From: PALSA-1296 sp038210275
Lineage (GTDB): Bacteria; Bacteroidota; Ignavibacteria; Palsa-1295
DNA length: 64,000 nt
Direction of reading: 5' to 3'
Assembly: GCA_038210275.1 (NCBI GenBank)
Contig: JBBQWV010000001.1
Location: 233,061 to 297,060 of the forward strand
Made by a program: the position numbers and the translations under genes. Every line of letters begins with the position of its first letter. Positions within the stretch are counted from its first letter, which is position 1. Below the pieces are notes generated by a model. That model saw only the letters and a program-made list of their open reading frames with translations, did no database searches and had not been told where the DNA came from. Positions 8,688 to 18,505 of this stretch are shown here, in pieces.

Positions 8688-9488
8688 TTAGAAAAATCCG
8701 AGAAATACTCCGAGATGAAAAATCGCTCCATTGCCACTGACTTTCTGTAAATCATCGGTATTGGTAAGGGAGACGGCATCGTCCACTGCCCATGTTCCCA
8801 TAGAAGTGATCTGATATCCTGCTGCCAAGCGGAACATAAGCCATCTCATCGGCGCGTATTCAAATTCCACTTGAGGCTTAACGATAAAGAAGCCTGAGTG
8901 ATACGTATGCGAAATATTTTCTGAAGGCTGATCAAACTCCCCGGAAACAGTAAACGGTCTGCTATATGCCTGCTGCATAATAACATTTACTGCGCCAAGC
9001 CCTAACTCTACGCCTCCGAGAATATGGAATTTACTTGTATTTAGTACTGAATAATCCAGTGTCAAGGCTCCGTATCCAACATGGTACGTCAATGATCGCA
9101 TCACCGGCTGACCTAATTTTGTCGTATCCGGTACGCAGCAAACATTGCTATTGCCGCTCATGCCAATGCCGCCGATGCGAAGATTCTTGACAAATGGAAA
9201 AGGCATGAATCCCTGTCCCCCGATCATAAATACCTGGCTTTTCAGATCCTGATGGATAAATGGTTGCGCGATCCGAGAATTAAAATCGGTCAGTCCCGGC
9301 AAGTGTATTCCCAAGATTAAACCGCCGCCGATCCACGAATAACCGGGAGCGCTGGTTGCCGCATCACTATAGAGTTCTTCGTCGTTATAGTGTGTCGTAT
9401 CGCGCATGATATTCGGCTGGGCAAATGCCGAGCCGGCAGCGAAGATAAAAACAATCGTAAAAAACAGGGAACGGTAGTATCTATTCAT
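8688..9488 (-). CDS. Outer-membrane beta-barrel-like hypothetical protein
   Basis: A signal peptide (MNRYYRSLFFTIVFIFAAGSAFAQ) is followed by about 240 residues of alternating hydrophobic and polar strands with many Gly and aromatic residues, ending in HLGVFLGFF, a C-terminal Phe as in many outer-membrane barrels. I do not recognise a specific family. Its start codon lies only five bases from that of the divergent rlmD gene, so the two must share an overlapping promoter region inside each other's leaders. Confidence 0.65.
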   Translation of the reverse strand: MNRYYRSLFFTIVFIFAAGSAFAQPNIMRDTTHYNDEELYSDAATSAPGYSWIGGGLILGIHLPGLTDFNSRIAQPFIHQDLKSQVFMIGGQGFMPFPFVKNLRIGGIGMSGNSNVCCVPDTTKLGQPVMRSLTYHVGYGALTLDYSVLNTSKFHILGGVELGLGAVNVIMQQAYSRPFTVSGEFDQPSENISHTYHSGFFIVKPQVEFEYAPMRWLMFRLAAGYQITSMGTWAVDDAVSLTNTDDLQKVSGNGAIFHLGVFLGFF

Positions 9489-9493
9489 TTCGT

Positions 9494-10984
9494 ATGCAAG
9501 TTATGAGTATTGGTAAACAAAATTACGACAGTTCAATTCAGGTGGAAACAACATTAGAAAAAATAAGGCAGCCGAAGCCCGAGCGCAATTCTATCCTCGA
9601 GCTCGAAACGGAGACTTTTGCCTTCGAAGGAAAAGCCGTTGCACGCAGGGAAGATGGATACGTTATCTTCATCGAAGGAGCACTTGCCAATGAGAAAATA
9701 CGTGCCGAGATCATTAAAGCAAAAGGAAATTTTGCCGATGCAAAGTTAACGGAAATCTTGCAACCCTCTCCCGATAGACGCGATCCGATCTGCGTTGACT
9801 TCGGAATCTGCGGCGGATGTTCTCTTTTGCACATGAATTACGATGCTCAACTCTTCTGGAAAAAGCAGCAAGTAAAAGAAATTTTCCAGCGCATCGGAAA
9901 AATTTCCGAGCCTCCGGTTCTTGATACTCTTGGTTCACCTGATCGCGAATATCATTACCGCAACAAAATGGAATTTTCTTTCTCTGAAGAACGCTGGTTA
10001 CTTCCTGAAGAGATAGCAAGCGGTGATGTTGCTGACCGGTTTGCCTTAGGGCTTCACGTTCGCGGAAGATATGACCGCGTTATTGATACCACATTTTGTC
10101 ATATTGCAACTCCGATTGCAAATAAAATTCTCGAATTAACAAGAGTATTTTCGAGTGATCATAAACTCCGAGTCTATGATGCCGATAAAAGACCGGAAGC
10201 CTTGCTCAGATTCTTAGTGATCCGCAATAGTTATTCAACAGGCGAGATCATGGTGAATTTCGTGACATCTCATTTTGATGATGAAGCGATGCAAGCGTAT
10301 GCAAAACTTTTGCAAAACGAAGTGCCTGAAGTTACGACGCTCATCAACAATGTCAATTCGAAACGTGCTCAGATAGCCGTCGGAGAAAAAGAAGTAGTGA
10401 TCTTTGGCTCCGGAAGAATATCCGATAAGATCGGCGATGCTTCTTACCAAATTTCGGCTAATTCTTTTTTTCAAACAAATACCGTTCAGGCGGAGCGACT
10501 CTACCATGTCGCAATAGATTTCGCCGATCTTCATAAAGAAGATAACCTTTGGGATCTCTATTGCGGAGCAGGGACGATCACACTCTTTGCTGCGCCGAAA
10601 GTAAGATCTGTACTTGGCATTGAACTTGCCGAATCATCTATTGCCGATGCTCATGCAAATGCAGAGCGGAATAATATTCACAATGTCGAGTTTGTCTCAA
10701 GCGATCTTCGCAAAGCACTGCTCTCACCTGATCTGTTATCGAAATACGGAAAGCCTGATGTACTCATCATCGATCCACCGCGAAGCGGAATGCATGCCGA
10801 TGTCGTTCGCGAAATATTGGAATTAGCGCCGGAGCGAATTTCCTATATTAGCTGCAACCCTGCGACTCAGGCACGCGATATTGAAATGATGTCAGAGAAA
10901 TATTCTTTAGAATCGTTGCAGCCTGTCGATATGTTTCCCCAGACATGGCATATCGAATGCGTTGCAAAACTTCGGATAAAGTAA
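9494..10984 (+). CDS. rlmD: 23S rRNA (uracil-C5)-methyltransferase, RumA/RlmD type
   Basis: It methylates a uracil of 23S rRNA with S-adenosylmethionine. After about 35 extra residues comes a TRAM domain (LELETETFAFEGKAVAR). An iron-sulfur cluster site follows with Cys100, Cys106 and Cys109 (CVDFGICGGC) and a later Cys in TTFCHIA. The catalytic part has FFQTN, LYCGAGTITLF, IDPPRSGMH and the nucleophile loop YISCNPAT. Family members include RlmD (U1939), RlmCD and TrmA-like enzymes; the exact site is inferred. ATG at 9494 or 9503 could be the start. Confidence 0.9.
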   Translation: MQVMSIGKQNYDSSIQVETTLEKIRQPKPERNSILELETETFAFEGKAVARREDGYVIFIEGALANEKIRAEIIKAKGNFADAKLTEILQPSPDRRDPICVDFGICGGCSLLHMNYDAQLFWKKQQVKEIFQRIGKISEPPVLDTLGSPDREYHYRNKMEFSFSEERWLLPEEIASGDVADRFALGLHVRGRYDRVIDTTFCHIATPIANKILELTRVFSSDHKLRVYDADKRPEALLRFLVIRNSYSTGEIMVNFVTSHFDDEAMQAYAKLLQNEVPEVTTLINNVNSKRAQIAVGEKEVVIFGSGRISDKIGDASYQISANSFFQTNTVQAERLYHVAIDFADLHKEDNLWDLYCGAGTITLFAAPKVRSVLGIELAESSIADAHANAERNNIHNVEFVSSDLRKALLSPDLLSKYGKPDVLIIDPPRSGMHADVVREILELAPERISYISCNPATQARDIEMMSEKYSLESLQPVDMFPQTWHIECVAKLRIK

Positions 10985-10990
10985 TGATCT

Positions 10991-11386
10991 CTATTTCGAA
11001 TCCGGAGCTATTGAGCCAACGTTCCACGTTATATCTCCGCCTTCGCCGAATTTTTTCATGACGACTTTAACCTTCATTCCTGTTGTCCCGCCCGTAAAAG
11101 TATAAGTTGCAGTGCTATCGGTTTTTGAAACGAACTTTATATCTTTTGCAGGAAGAAAATGCGGAGGAATCGGTCCGCCGGCAGGAGCATTCACAATAAT
11201 ATTTAAAGCTCCTTCAGCAGTTTTCATCTTCGCTTTTTCGGATTGATTCAGTGTTTGCTCCATGACAGGCCTTTCAGCTGTTGAAACCGAATCTATCTTT
11301 TGTGAAGGCTGCGGATGAGGATCCTCAGTTTTTTTACAGGCAGTAAAGGTTGCAGCGATCAGTAAAGCGGTAATAAAATATTTCAT
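10991..11386 (-). CDS. Small lipoprotein of unknown function
   Basis: The 131-residue product begins MKYFITALLIAATFTACKK, a lipoprotein signal peptide with the acylated Cys near residue 17. The mature part starts with a charged, Pro-rich linker and then a roughly 70-residue globular stretch ending ITWNVGSIAPDSK. No family recognised. It is downstream of dnaX on the same strand after a 35-base gap and converges with rlmD. Confidence 0.65.
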   Translation of the reverse strand: MKYFITALLIAATFTACKKTEDPHPQPSQKIDSVSTAERPVMEQTLNQSEKAKMKTAEGALNIIVNAPAGGPIPPHFLPAKDIKFVSKTDSTATYTFTGGTTGMKVKVVMKKFGEGGDITWNVGSIAPDSK

Positions 11387-11421
11387 TGTTAAAATTTGAA
11401 TTAATAAATTAGGGGTAAAAT

Positions 11422-13092
11422 TTAAACAGGAATTGCGCCAAGTTCTTCGATCAACGCAAGTTCAAGGCTTGATCGTTCGACATTGTCGTCTATTGTCACC
11501 TTCGGTGGCGGCGGTGCGCTGCCATTAGTCCGAGGAGTTGTAGTTTGATTGACAACAACTGCCGGAGCAGATTTCTTTTCGACTCGTTTCAATTCGTACG
11601 TCAGCGAATCGTTGCCAAAAAACTCGCGAAGCAGTTTTGTAAAAAGATCTTTATTCCGCGAGAATGTTTCTTCCGTATGTTTTTTTGAAGTGCCAATTAT
11701 CTGTGTTGCACCGTTCGAACTGACAAGTTCAATATCTTCGCAGACAAGACGGAAGGGAATACTTCTTTCCGATACTGAACCCAAAAACTCTCCCCACCGC
11801 GAAGTGATCTCCGAACTGCTAACCGGATTTGTGGTTCGTGGTTCGTGAGCTGTGGTGGGATCAATAGTGGAACGGACTTTAGTCCGTTCGGGTGGTACGG
11901 ACGGACTAAAGTCCGCCCCACTTCTTTTCGGCAATGCATTCGCCGCGCCCTTCATCCCTCGCAATTCTTCCAGCAATGATTTTATCTCCACTGCTCGCTC
12001 CGTCATCGTCATCTCCACAAGTGTCATCTCCAGCACGATACGCGGAGAGTGCGATGCTTTCAGTCTCTCAAGTGCATTGAAGCCGAGACGGACAAGACGC
12101 AAGATATCTCCTTCAGTAAAATTTTTCGAATCTTTCGTATATCGCTCCTGATGGAACTTCACCACTTCCAAAAGCTGCGGCTTTCCGGTGACGATCATGG
12201 TCAGGAAATTCCGGAAATGCTCGAGCAATCCGCTGATGAATTCTTCAATGTCATATCCACGCGAGATAACTTCATAAGCAAGCGAAAAAGCTTTTGAAGT
12301 TGCTTGCTCCCTGATCGCATCGCTTACTTCAAAATAAAAATCGGCATCGATCAAATTCAGTGCTTCGCGAAGCCTTGTTGTTTCTATCGTTGTTCCACAA
12401 TAGGCAATTGCCTGATCGTAGATAGACTGCGCATCGCGCATGGAGCCATCGGCTTTTTTTGCGATAAGCAGAAGGGCATCGTCATCAATCGTGATTCCGT
12501 CCGTCGTTGAGATATGACGAAGATGCGAGACGATCTCTTCGATCTGAATGCGGCGGAAATCATAACGCTGCGTACGTGAGAGAATCGTTGCAGGAAGTTT
12601 CTGAACTTCCGTTGTTGCAAAAACAAAAATGAGATGGCGCGGAGGTTCTTCCAATGTTTTCAGCAGCGCATTAAAAGCGCTGGTTGAAAGCATGTGAACT
12701 TCATCAATGATGATGACGCGGTATTTGCCTTGCAGAGGCGGATATTTTACGTTCTCGCGCATTTCGCGGACGTCATCAACTCCGTTATTCGATGCGCCGT
12801 CTATCTCGGCAACATCCATGGATGAGCCGTTCGTGATCGAGGTACAGATCTCGCAATTATTGCATGGCTCGTAGCCATTCGCTTCAGCATTCGGACAGTT
12901 GATCGCTTTTGCAAGGAGCCTTGCAACCGTTGTTTTGCCGCAGCCCCGCTGACCGGTAAAGAGATAGGCATGCGCCAATCTCCCTTCGCGAATGGCGTTC
13001 TTCAGCGTCCGTGTAATATGATCCTGCCCGACGACTTCATCGAACCTCTGCGACCGCCACTTCCGTGCTGTTACCTGATAATTTTCTGACAT
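11422..13092 (-). CDS. dnaX: DNA polymerase III subunit gamma/tau
   Basis: This is the ATPase of the clamp loader. I place the start at ATG 13092 (MSENYQVTARKW), not the upstream GTG at 13113. Walker A is GQRGCGKT at 47-54, the zinc module uses Cys66, 77, 80 and 83, IIIDEVHML is Walker B, and SRTQRYDFR contains the arginine finger. Residues 1-360 match the family well. The tau-like linker holds a 57-bp palindromic element encoding residues 391-409 and, just after it, a TTAHEPRTTNP stretch from another simple repeat. The remaining 140 residues form a short tail domain. It follows a RecA-like gene with a 60-base gap. Confidence 0.95.
   Translation of the reverse strand: MSENYQVTARKWRSQRFDEVVGQDHITRTLKNAIREGRLAHAYLFTGQRGCGKTTVARLLAKAINCPNAEANGYEPCNNCEICTSITNGSSMDVAEIDGASNNGVDDVREMRENVKYPPLQGKYRVIIIDEVHMLSTSAFNALLKTLEEPPRHLIFVFATTEVQKLPATILSRTQRYDFRRIQIEEIVSHLRHISTTDGITIDDDALLLIAKKADGSMRDAQSIYDQAIAYCGTTIETTRLREALNLIDADFYFEVSDAIREQATSKAFSLAYEVISRGYDIEEFISGLLEHFRNFLTMIVTGKPQLLEVVKFHQERYTKDSKNFTEGDILRLVRLGFNALERLKASHSPRIVLEMTLVEMTMTERAVEIKSLLEELRGMKGAANALPKRSGADFSPSVPPERTKVRSTIDPTTAHEPRTTNPVSSSEITSRWGEFLGSVSERSIPFRLVCEDIELVSSNGATQIIGTSKKHTEETFSRNKDLFTKLLREFFGNDSLTYELKRVEKKSAPAVVVNQTTTPRTNGSAPPPPKVTIDDNVERSSLELALIEELGAIPV
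11866..11922. repeat. 57-bp palindromic element inside dnaX
   Basis: The ends are AGTGGAACGGACTTTAGTCC and GGACTAAAGTCCGCCCCACT, forming long imperfect inverted arms with a short central loop. An element with the same length and arms lies at 50500-50556 in the restriction-modification gene. It is in frame here, giving dnaX residues 391-409 (SGADFSPSV...RTKVRST). Immediately toward the gene's 3' end (11828-11862) is a second simple repeat built of GGTTCGTG words, also in frame. Confidence 0.9.
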
Positions 13093-13152
13093 GTATTTTG
13101 CTTTTGCCGACACCTATAAACATCCGCTTACCCGTAAAACGTTTTGTATCGT

Positions 13153-14007
13153 TTATGCCTCCGCCATGATCTCATCTGCACCGGATTCATTTCGTTTTTC
13201 TGCCTTTTCGGTGCCGGGCTTTAAGTATTTTTTCAGGCGTTGTTCATGCCTTGTACCCCCGGAGGTGATTGCAGGTTTCGCCCCCTGTAAGTCGTTGATC
13301 TTACTGATAAGTAATTGTGCACTCTCCTCTGCTGCCGTGTTCTCTGCGATGCTCGAAATGAGCGGCTGAGGTCTCTGAGATTCCGCCTCAAGCGTATTGC
13401 TGGTTTCTAAACGAATAATATCGACAGCAAGCATGGCGAGTTTGCCGATGCCGCCGCGATCAACTTCTCCGGCAACGGGTTTTGTCTTACTTTGCGAATA
13501 GACGACGACGGCAATGTTCTCCTTTTCAATGAGTTCGCGCAGAAGGTAGAGCAGCCTTTCCTTGCGGCGCCACGAACTCGATGCCCATTCCCAACCCGAG
13601 ATGATGATAGCGCCGATATTGCAATTGGCGATAACGCGGAGAAGATACTCGAGATCATCAACAAGATTGCCGCGGATAGAGCTATGGACGATGAGCTTCG
13701 CATCTTGATGATCAAGGATGCGTTGTTGGATCATGGTCTGTCTTCCATCAGGCTGCTCTTGGTAGGCATCGATACTCTGCTTGCCATTGTATAACTTCAC
13801 ATCTGTTTTCGGAGCGCATCGGCGGAAGCGCTGATCGCTGACTCCGCAATTGATAAGCAGCGTAGCGATGCCGTAAGCATTGATAGATGCTGCAAGTTTA
13901 CACGAATGCTGCATGATATCTTCTGCATTATCCGCCATAGCAACAGTGATCTCGCCATGAGCGAGAGGAATATTATTGACAAACGAGGTTTCGACATGTG
14001 TGTTCAT
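13153..14007 (-). CDS. RecA/DnaB-like fold protein without visible P-loop
   Basis: A 284-residue cytosolic protein. The opening NNIPLAHGEITVAMADNAED and the hydrophobic strands ATLLINCG, GAIIISGWEW and NIAVVVYSQSKTK are spaced as in the RecA/KaiC/DnaB ATPase core. I find no GxxxxGK[ST] Walker A motif, so ATP hydrolysis is doubtful. The C-terminal 60 residues are charged and probably flexible. It is 60 bases upstream of dnaX on the same strand, hinting at a role in replication or repair, but that is inference only. Confidence 0.6.
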   Translation of the reverse strand: MNTHVETSFVNNIPLAHGEITVAMADNAEDIMQHSCKLAASINAYGIATLLINCGVSDQRFRRCAPKTDVKLYNGKQSIDAYQEQPDGRQTMIQQRILDHQDAKLIVHSSIRGNLVDDLEYLLRVIANCNIGAIIISGWEWASSSWRRKERLLYLLRELIEKENIAVVVYSQSKTKPVAGEVDRGGIGKLAMLAVDIIRLETSNTLEAESQRPQPLISSIAENTAAEESAQLLISKINDLQGAKPAITSGGTRHEQRLKKYLKPGTEKAEKRNESGADEIMAEA

Positions 14008-14057
14008 TTTCAGTTTCTCCGTAGAATAAATGATAAAAAAAAATTAGTTTTCTCCTC

Positions 14058-14240
14058 ACCCCCGCCTTTTCAAGGCGGGGCTTCTTCAAGCGTTTCCCCC
14101 GCCTTTTGAAGGCGGGGGGCAGGGGGGCGGTTATAAAATAAAATAATCCCTTACCTCTACCCTGATGCCATCACGATGAAAATAGGAATGATCTATCCAA
14201 ATAACCACCCCAACCCCTCCTTGAAAAGGAGGGGCTTCTT
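14058..14240. repeat. G/C-run hairpin repeats in a gene-free gap
   Basis: Two adjacent hairpins (CCCCGCCTTTTCAAGGCGGGG and the like) lie at about 14059-14121, and a related hairpin CCCCTCCTTGAAAAGGAGGGG at about 14213. These look like intergenic palindromic repeats of one family. The 453-base gap from 14008 to 14460 also has the hairpin-rich leader of the next gene (AAAAGGTTGTAACCTTTT near 14384) and no gene that I can support. Confidence 0.7.
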
Positions 14241-14460
14241 TAGCACAGAGGGTGCCCATCAAAATCTATACTAAGATAAGAAAGTATTTTTAACCTCATG
14301 TGAAAACCGTTTTCAAAATATCAAAATTTTATGTGGGCACCTATGTTTCTGCCCTGTTTTGGGCAAATATTTTTTTTTGGAGGAAAAAAGGTTGTAACCT
14401 TTTATGGTCTCAGTTGTCTTTTAAAAGATAGGCAATTCATCACTTCTGCTCACAACCATT

Positions 14461-16122
14461 ATGAATACTCGCAGAACCCTAAAATTATTGTTTTCTTTAG
14501 CGTTTCTTTTCACTTCATCCGGAATACTTTATTCACAGGTGCCAACTATCGAATGGCAAAAATGTCTGGGCGGGACTTTATCGGATGGTGGATTAGCTAA
14601 GATATACGGCAACGATGAAGGTTCTATTATCCAAACGAATGATGGAGGTATTATCATCGCCGGATCTGAAAATTCTACAGACAGTGATGTCATAGGCAAT
14701 CACGGAAAAGCTGATGCCTGGGTGGTGAAGTTAAATTCGTCAGGCAAGATCGAGTGGCAAAAATGTTATGGCGGAAGTGATATCGAGGGATTTAATTCTA
14801 TTATCCGAACCACCGATGGAGGGTATATTGCTGCAGGACTTACAAAATCTATCGATGGCGATGTTATAGGAAATCACGGTAATTACCATAGCGATGCATG
14901 GATCGTAAAACTTAATTCTTCCGGTGATATTCAGTGGCAAAAATGTATTGGCGGTACGAATGATGAGACAGCGAACTCTATTATACAAATTTCTAACGGA
15001 GGGTATATAATTTGTGGTACGGTAGCTTCAAATAATGGCGATGTTATGGGAAAGAAAGGCGTATCAGCTAATACGGACGTATGGCTTATTAAGCTTGATA
15101 GCATAGGAGATCTTGAATGGAATAAATGTCTTGGTGGTTTAGGAAATGACTACGGCTATTCAATAATTAAGACTTTAGACGGTGGATATTTTCTTGGCGG
15201 GGCTGCTGGTGCTTCAGGCGGTGATGTGACCGGATACCATCCTGATAAAAACAAATTCGGTTATGAGGATGCATGGGTAGTGAAACTCAATTCTTCATTT
15301 GAAATAGAATGGCAGAAATGCATGGGAGGGAGTAGTCCTGACTGGGCAAATTCTGTTGTACAATGTCCGGACGGAGGATATGTTTTCGCAGGAGATGAAC
15401 AATCTGAGGATGGAGATGTCATAGGGAATCATGGTGTTGTGAGTGGTTCATCATACGAAGATGCCTGGATCGTTAAGCTTGATTCTTTAGGGAATATGGT
15501 ATGGCAAAAATGTATCGGTGGAAAATATCCTGATGTTGCATCGAAGATCATCAATACAATTGATCGGGGATTTGCAGTATGCGGTTTCACAATATCTTTA
15601 ATAGAAGGTGTGAAGAGCCATGGAATTCAGGATGCTTGGGTAATAAAACTTAATTCATCGGGAGATATACTCTGGCAGCAATGCTATGGCGGAAGTAATA
15701 CCGATATAGGAACCTCTATCGTTCAAGCCTCTGATGGGAGCTTTATTTTTGTTGCCAATACTCTCTCCACCGATGATGAGGTTATTGGTAATCATGGCGA
15801 ATATGACGCTTGGGTTGTAAAACTAACAGCGCCATTAGGTGTAAAAGAAAATCCTTTACATCACGAACTCAATCTTTCCACTTATCCCAACCCCACAACA
15901 AATATCATCACTCTCAGCTATGCCCTTCCGAAAGCTTCGCCGGTTGATATAACTCTTTATAATATTGCCGGAGTGCAGATGAATGAAATCCATCAAACTA
16001 TTGTAGAAAGCGGGAAACATGAAATACAGATTGATATCAGCAGCTATCCGGAAGGAAGTTATGTTATGAGCGTCTCGGCTTGCGGAGTGATAGAACGGCA
16101 ACTGGTTCAGTTTGTGAGGTAA
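14461..16122 (+). CDS. Repeat-propeller protein with T9SS sorting domain
   Basis: A signal peptide (MNTRRTLKLLFSLAFLFTSSGILYSQ) leads into seven tandem repeats of about 60 residues. Each contains DAWVVKLNSSGxIEWQKCxGG followed by IIxTxDGGYIxAG and a GDVIGNHG loop, which suggests a beta-propeller. The C-terminal 80 residues are a type IX secretion sorting domain (LSTYPNPTTNIITLSYALP, VDITLYNIAGVQ, YPEGSYVMSV). The pattern is known in many FCB genomes as a secreted protein of unknown substrate. An intrinsic terminator follows. An alternative frame starting at 14331 is rejected because the signal peptide fixes this start. Confidence 0.85.
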   Translation: MNTRRTLKLLFSLAFLFTSSGILYSQVPTIEWQKCLGGTLSDGGLAKIYGNDEGSIIQTNDGGIIIAGSENSTDSDVIGNHGKADAWVVKLNSSGKIEWQKCYGGSDIEGFNSIIRTTDGGYIAAGLTKSIDGDVIGNHGNYHSDAWIVKLNSSGDIQWQKCIGGTNDETANSIIQISNGGYIICGTVASNNGDVMGKKGVSANTDVWLIKLDSIGDLEWNKCLGGLGNDYGYSIIKTLDGGYFLGGAAGASGGDVTGYHPDKNKFGYEDAWVVKLNSSFEIEWQKCMGGSSPDWANSVVQCPDGGYVFAGDEQSEDGDVIGNHGVVSGSSYEDAWIVKLDSLGNMVWQKCIGGKYPDVASKIINTIDRGFAVCGFTISLIEGVKSHGIQDAWVIKLNSSGDILWQQCYGGSNTDIGTSIVQASDGSFIFVANTLSTDDEVIGNHGEYDAWVVKLTAPLGVKENPLHHELNLSTYPNPTTNIITLSYALPKASPVDITLYNIAGVQMNEIHQTIVESGKHEIQIDISSYPEGSYVMSVSACGVIERQLVQFVR

Positions 16123-16147
16123 AACGGCTAAATATCTTTGAAACGAA

Positions 16148-16171
16148 CCCTCAGAAATGAGGGCTTTTTTT
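16148..16171 (+). terminator. Intrinsic terminator
   Basis: The stem CCCTCA...TGAGGG with an AAA-type loop is followed by CTTTTTTT, 25 bases after the repeat-propeller gene. Confidence 0.85.
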
Positions 16172-16302
16172 GCATAAAAATAAAACTACTATAAACCATT
16201 CTAGCCTTAGGCATCTTGGTTATTGCTCATTTAATGGGTGGAGATTCTCCTTCGTACTTTGGTATCCCTAACATCTCAACTCGGTTACTACTGCCAATAT
16301 CA

Positions 16303-16344
16303 AGGGATTGCATCGTCAGTCTCTATCGCGACTCGCAATGACAT
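16303..16344. repeat. Half copy of the paired-hairpin repeat
   Basis: AGGGATTGCATCGTCAGTC, a short hairpin and GACTCGCAATGACATTT match the right half of the TGTCATTGCGAG family. It sits just beyond the stop of the convergent barrel gene. Confidence 0.75.
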
Positions 16345-16351
16345 TTCAATA

Positions 16352-18505
16352 TTAATCCAAAAACGCCCAGGTCACATCTAAGCGGAATTGAAAACCACCT
16401 CGGGGATAGATGCCGACGTTGTAATATGGTGTGCTGAGGATATTTAAGAATGAGAAATTCACTGTTGCCCGCTGGTCAATGACTGTGGAGACTAAAATAT
16501 CCCAAATATATTTCGGAGAAGTTAGTCGCGAATCGTTTAGGGTTTGCTGCCCTCTTGCATCAAGTCCGCGATACACGTAGTAATCGGAGAATGGATCGTA
16601 TGTTAGCGATGGGCTTAGCGAACTCATGTATCTGATTCTGGTGCCGAAGCTCATTCGCAGATTTCCTTCGGCGATCTCATTCTCATAATACAATCCCATC
16701 GTACTTTGAATGCGTTGTTTCAGATCTGATAGTAATGCGGAGTTCGTTGTGTATTGTGAAAGTGGTACAGTCGCCGGAAAAAAAGTTGTTTGTAACGAAT
16801 ACCGGAAATATGAAAACCAAAGATCCAAATTTCCGCGAATGCTTCCGGTATGAATATCAGCGGATGAGAACATCGGCTTAAAAACTGAATCACCGGAAAT
16901 CGCTTGCAGGAATACTCCTTCAGGCTCGTGACGATCAAGATAGCCAAGCGAAAGAGCCAGTCGCTCTCGGATGCCGAACTTGACATTCATATTTAAGAAC
17001 GCTCCGATATTCCGTAACTCATACGTTGATGTCGGAGATGGAGAAAGGCTTGCACGGTCTTTTGCATAATTTATTTGCGCCGTGAATTTTAATGCTTCGG
17101 TAAGTTTTGCAGAAGCTTCGAGTCCAAAATTGGTTAAGAGAATTTCAGGTTGTGCAACACCTATGACCGAAAGCTTTGAAAGCGTTTCGCGAAGATAGCC
17201 GCTGACGCTGATGCCGAATAATCCCGAAAGCGAAAGTGAATCGCTGCCAAGCGCGGAAAATCTTGTCTCTGAAACGCTTGATGAATCTGTGGCGGGTGAG
17301 TAGCGCGTAAGATATTGCATGTCGCCTCGCAAACTTGCACGAGTGATGAATTCCCCGATCTGTAACGTTGCAGGTTGCAAAAGCGAAATGCCATATCGCT
17401 GTGCCTGAAGAAGAGTGGAAGCATACTGTGGAAAAGTCGAATCAACTCCGAGCATTCTACGCGCCGATGTTGTTCCGTAAGCACTAAGCACTGTTCGCTC
17501 TTTTTCTGAAAAGAGAGAGAAGCCCAGTTGCGCTAAGACATCAAATCTTGTTCGATGATCGAAAGGTGAAGGATCTTTGACCGTCGATAATTGCTGATCG
17601 AAAATATCGGTCGTGCTATCTCGGGCAATGATGCCGCCATTTATGCCGTTGAATGCAGAACGGTACAGCATAAAGAGCAAGCCGTTTACCGATTTTGTAT
17701 CATACGTTGCCTGCCCTCTGACCCACCATTGTTCAAGGCGTGGGTCGAATGTGAAGTCGCCGACATTTGCGATTGTCCCGGCAGAGCGATGGTAAACGCC
17801 GAGTGCAAGGTTCAGTGGCTCGGAAGAATTAATGCTGAACAGCCCTTCGAAATTCGAAAGGGCATCGGCAAGTTCTTGAGTATAATGAAACCGCGAGTAG
17901 GGTATAGGTGCACGAAACCGTTCAAGAGTAAAATTAATCGCATCGCTTGATCCGTGATCTGCGCCGCTCAGCATTCCTCCATTTTGAATAGAAGTAGAAC
18001 TTGCGATCTCCAGAGGAAAAAAATTGAGATCGGTGTTGCCTGTCAACGGATCATTAAGGGGAAGTACACCTTCAAGAAATGAAGCAGCGATCGGCTCGCT
18101 TGTTCGATTAGTAAATTCGAAGGCTTCGCGTCCGTATCCCTGATTTGTTTGGATGAGCGGATATGCTCCGTTTGTTTCTTCGAGTAAAGCAGAGAACGTC
18201 ATCGGCGAAGTATATGCACGGACCGCTTCGTTCGACACGGTAATAGATGAAGCGTCAAAAACAGCAAGAGCACGGCGGTAAATAGAATCGCGTCTATGAA
18301 TAACAGTATCTTTTCCTTGGAAAGCAATATCTTCATGTTTGAAAACGGTATCATGCTTTACGATGTCTGTTTTCTTGATGACCGTATCTTTTTTTGAGAG
18401 GGAATCGAGGGGGGATTGGGCAGATACTTTTGATGAAATGAAAAAGAGAGAAAATATAATTAAAATAATGGATGCTGAATTACCCAATGTCATAGATCGC
18501 CGCAT
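16352..18505 (-). CDS. Large outer-membrane barrel (porin/TonB-receptor-like)
   Basis: The product of about 717 residues is exported: MRRSMTLGNSASIILIIFSLFFISSKVSAQ is a good signal peptide. A Ser/Asp-rich linker (SLSKKDTVIKKTDIVKHD) precedes about 600 residues of alternating strands rich in Tyr, Phe, Ser and Asp with RFDVLAQLGFSLF and similar, ending FQFRLDVTWAFLD. I infer a beta-barrel; I do not recognise a plug domain. The frame is open to 18673, giving possible starts at 18592, 18505 and 18493; a palindromic repeat at 18486-18534 supplies the sequence around the start, so the true start is uncertain. Confidence 0.65.
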   Translation of the reverse strand: MRRSMTLGNSASIILIIFSLFFISSKVSAQSPLDSLSKKDTVIKKTDIVKHDTVFKHEDIAFQGKDTVIHRRDSIYRRALAVFDASSITVSNEAVRAYTSPMTFSALLEETNGAYPLIQTNQGYGREAFEFTNRTSEPIAASFLEGVLPLNDPLTGNTDLNFFPLEIASSTSIQNGGMLSGADHGSSDAINFTLERFRAPIPYSRFHYTQELADALSNFEGLFSINSSEPLNLALGVYHRSAGTIANVGDFTFDPRLEQWWVRGQATYDTKSVNGLLFMLYRSAFNGINGGIIARDSTTDIFDQQLSTVKDPSPFDHRTRFDVLAQLGFSLFSEKERTVLSAYGTTSARRMLGVDSTFPQYASTLLQAQRYGISLLQPATLQIGEFITRASLRGDMQYLTRYSPATDSSSVSETRFSALGSDSLSLSGLFGISVSGYLRETLSKLSVIGVAQPEILLTNFGLEASAKLTEALKFTAQINYAKDRASLSPSPTSTYELRNIGAFLNMNVKFGIRERLALSLGYLDRHEPEGVFLQAISGDSVFKPMFSSADIHTGSIRGNLDLWFSYFRYSLQTTFFPATVPLSQYTTNSALLSDLKQRIQSTMGLYYENEIAEGNLRMSFGTRIRYMSSLSPSLTYDPFSDYYVYRGLDARGQQTLNDSRLTSPKYIWDILVSTVIDQRATVNFSFLNILSTPYYNVGIYPRGGFQFRLDVTWAFLD

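Noticed and set aside
14331..14600. 89-codon frame overlapping the start of the repeat-propeller gene
   Set aside because: The signal peptide and repeats of the 14461 gene explain the region; this frame ends inside it and has no pattern.
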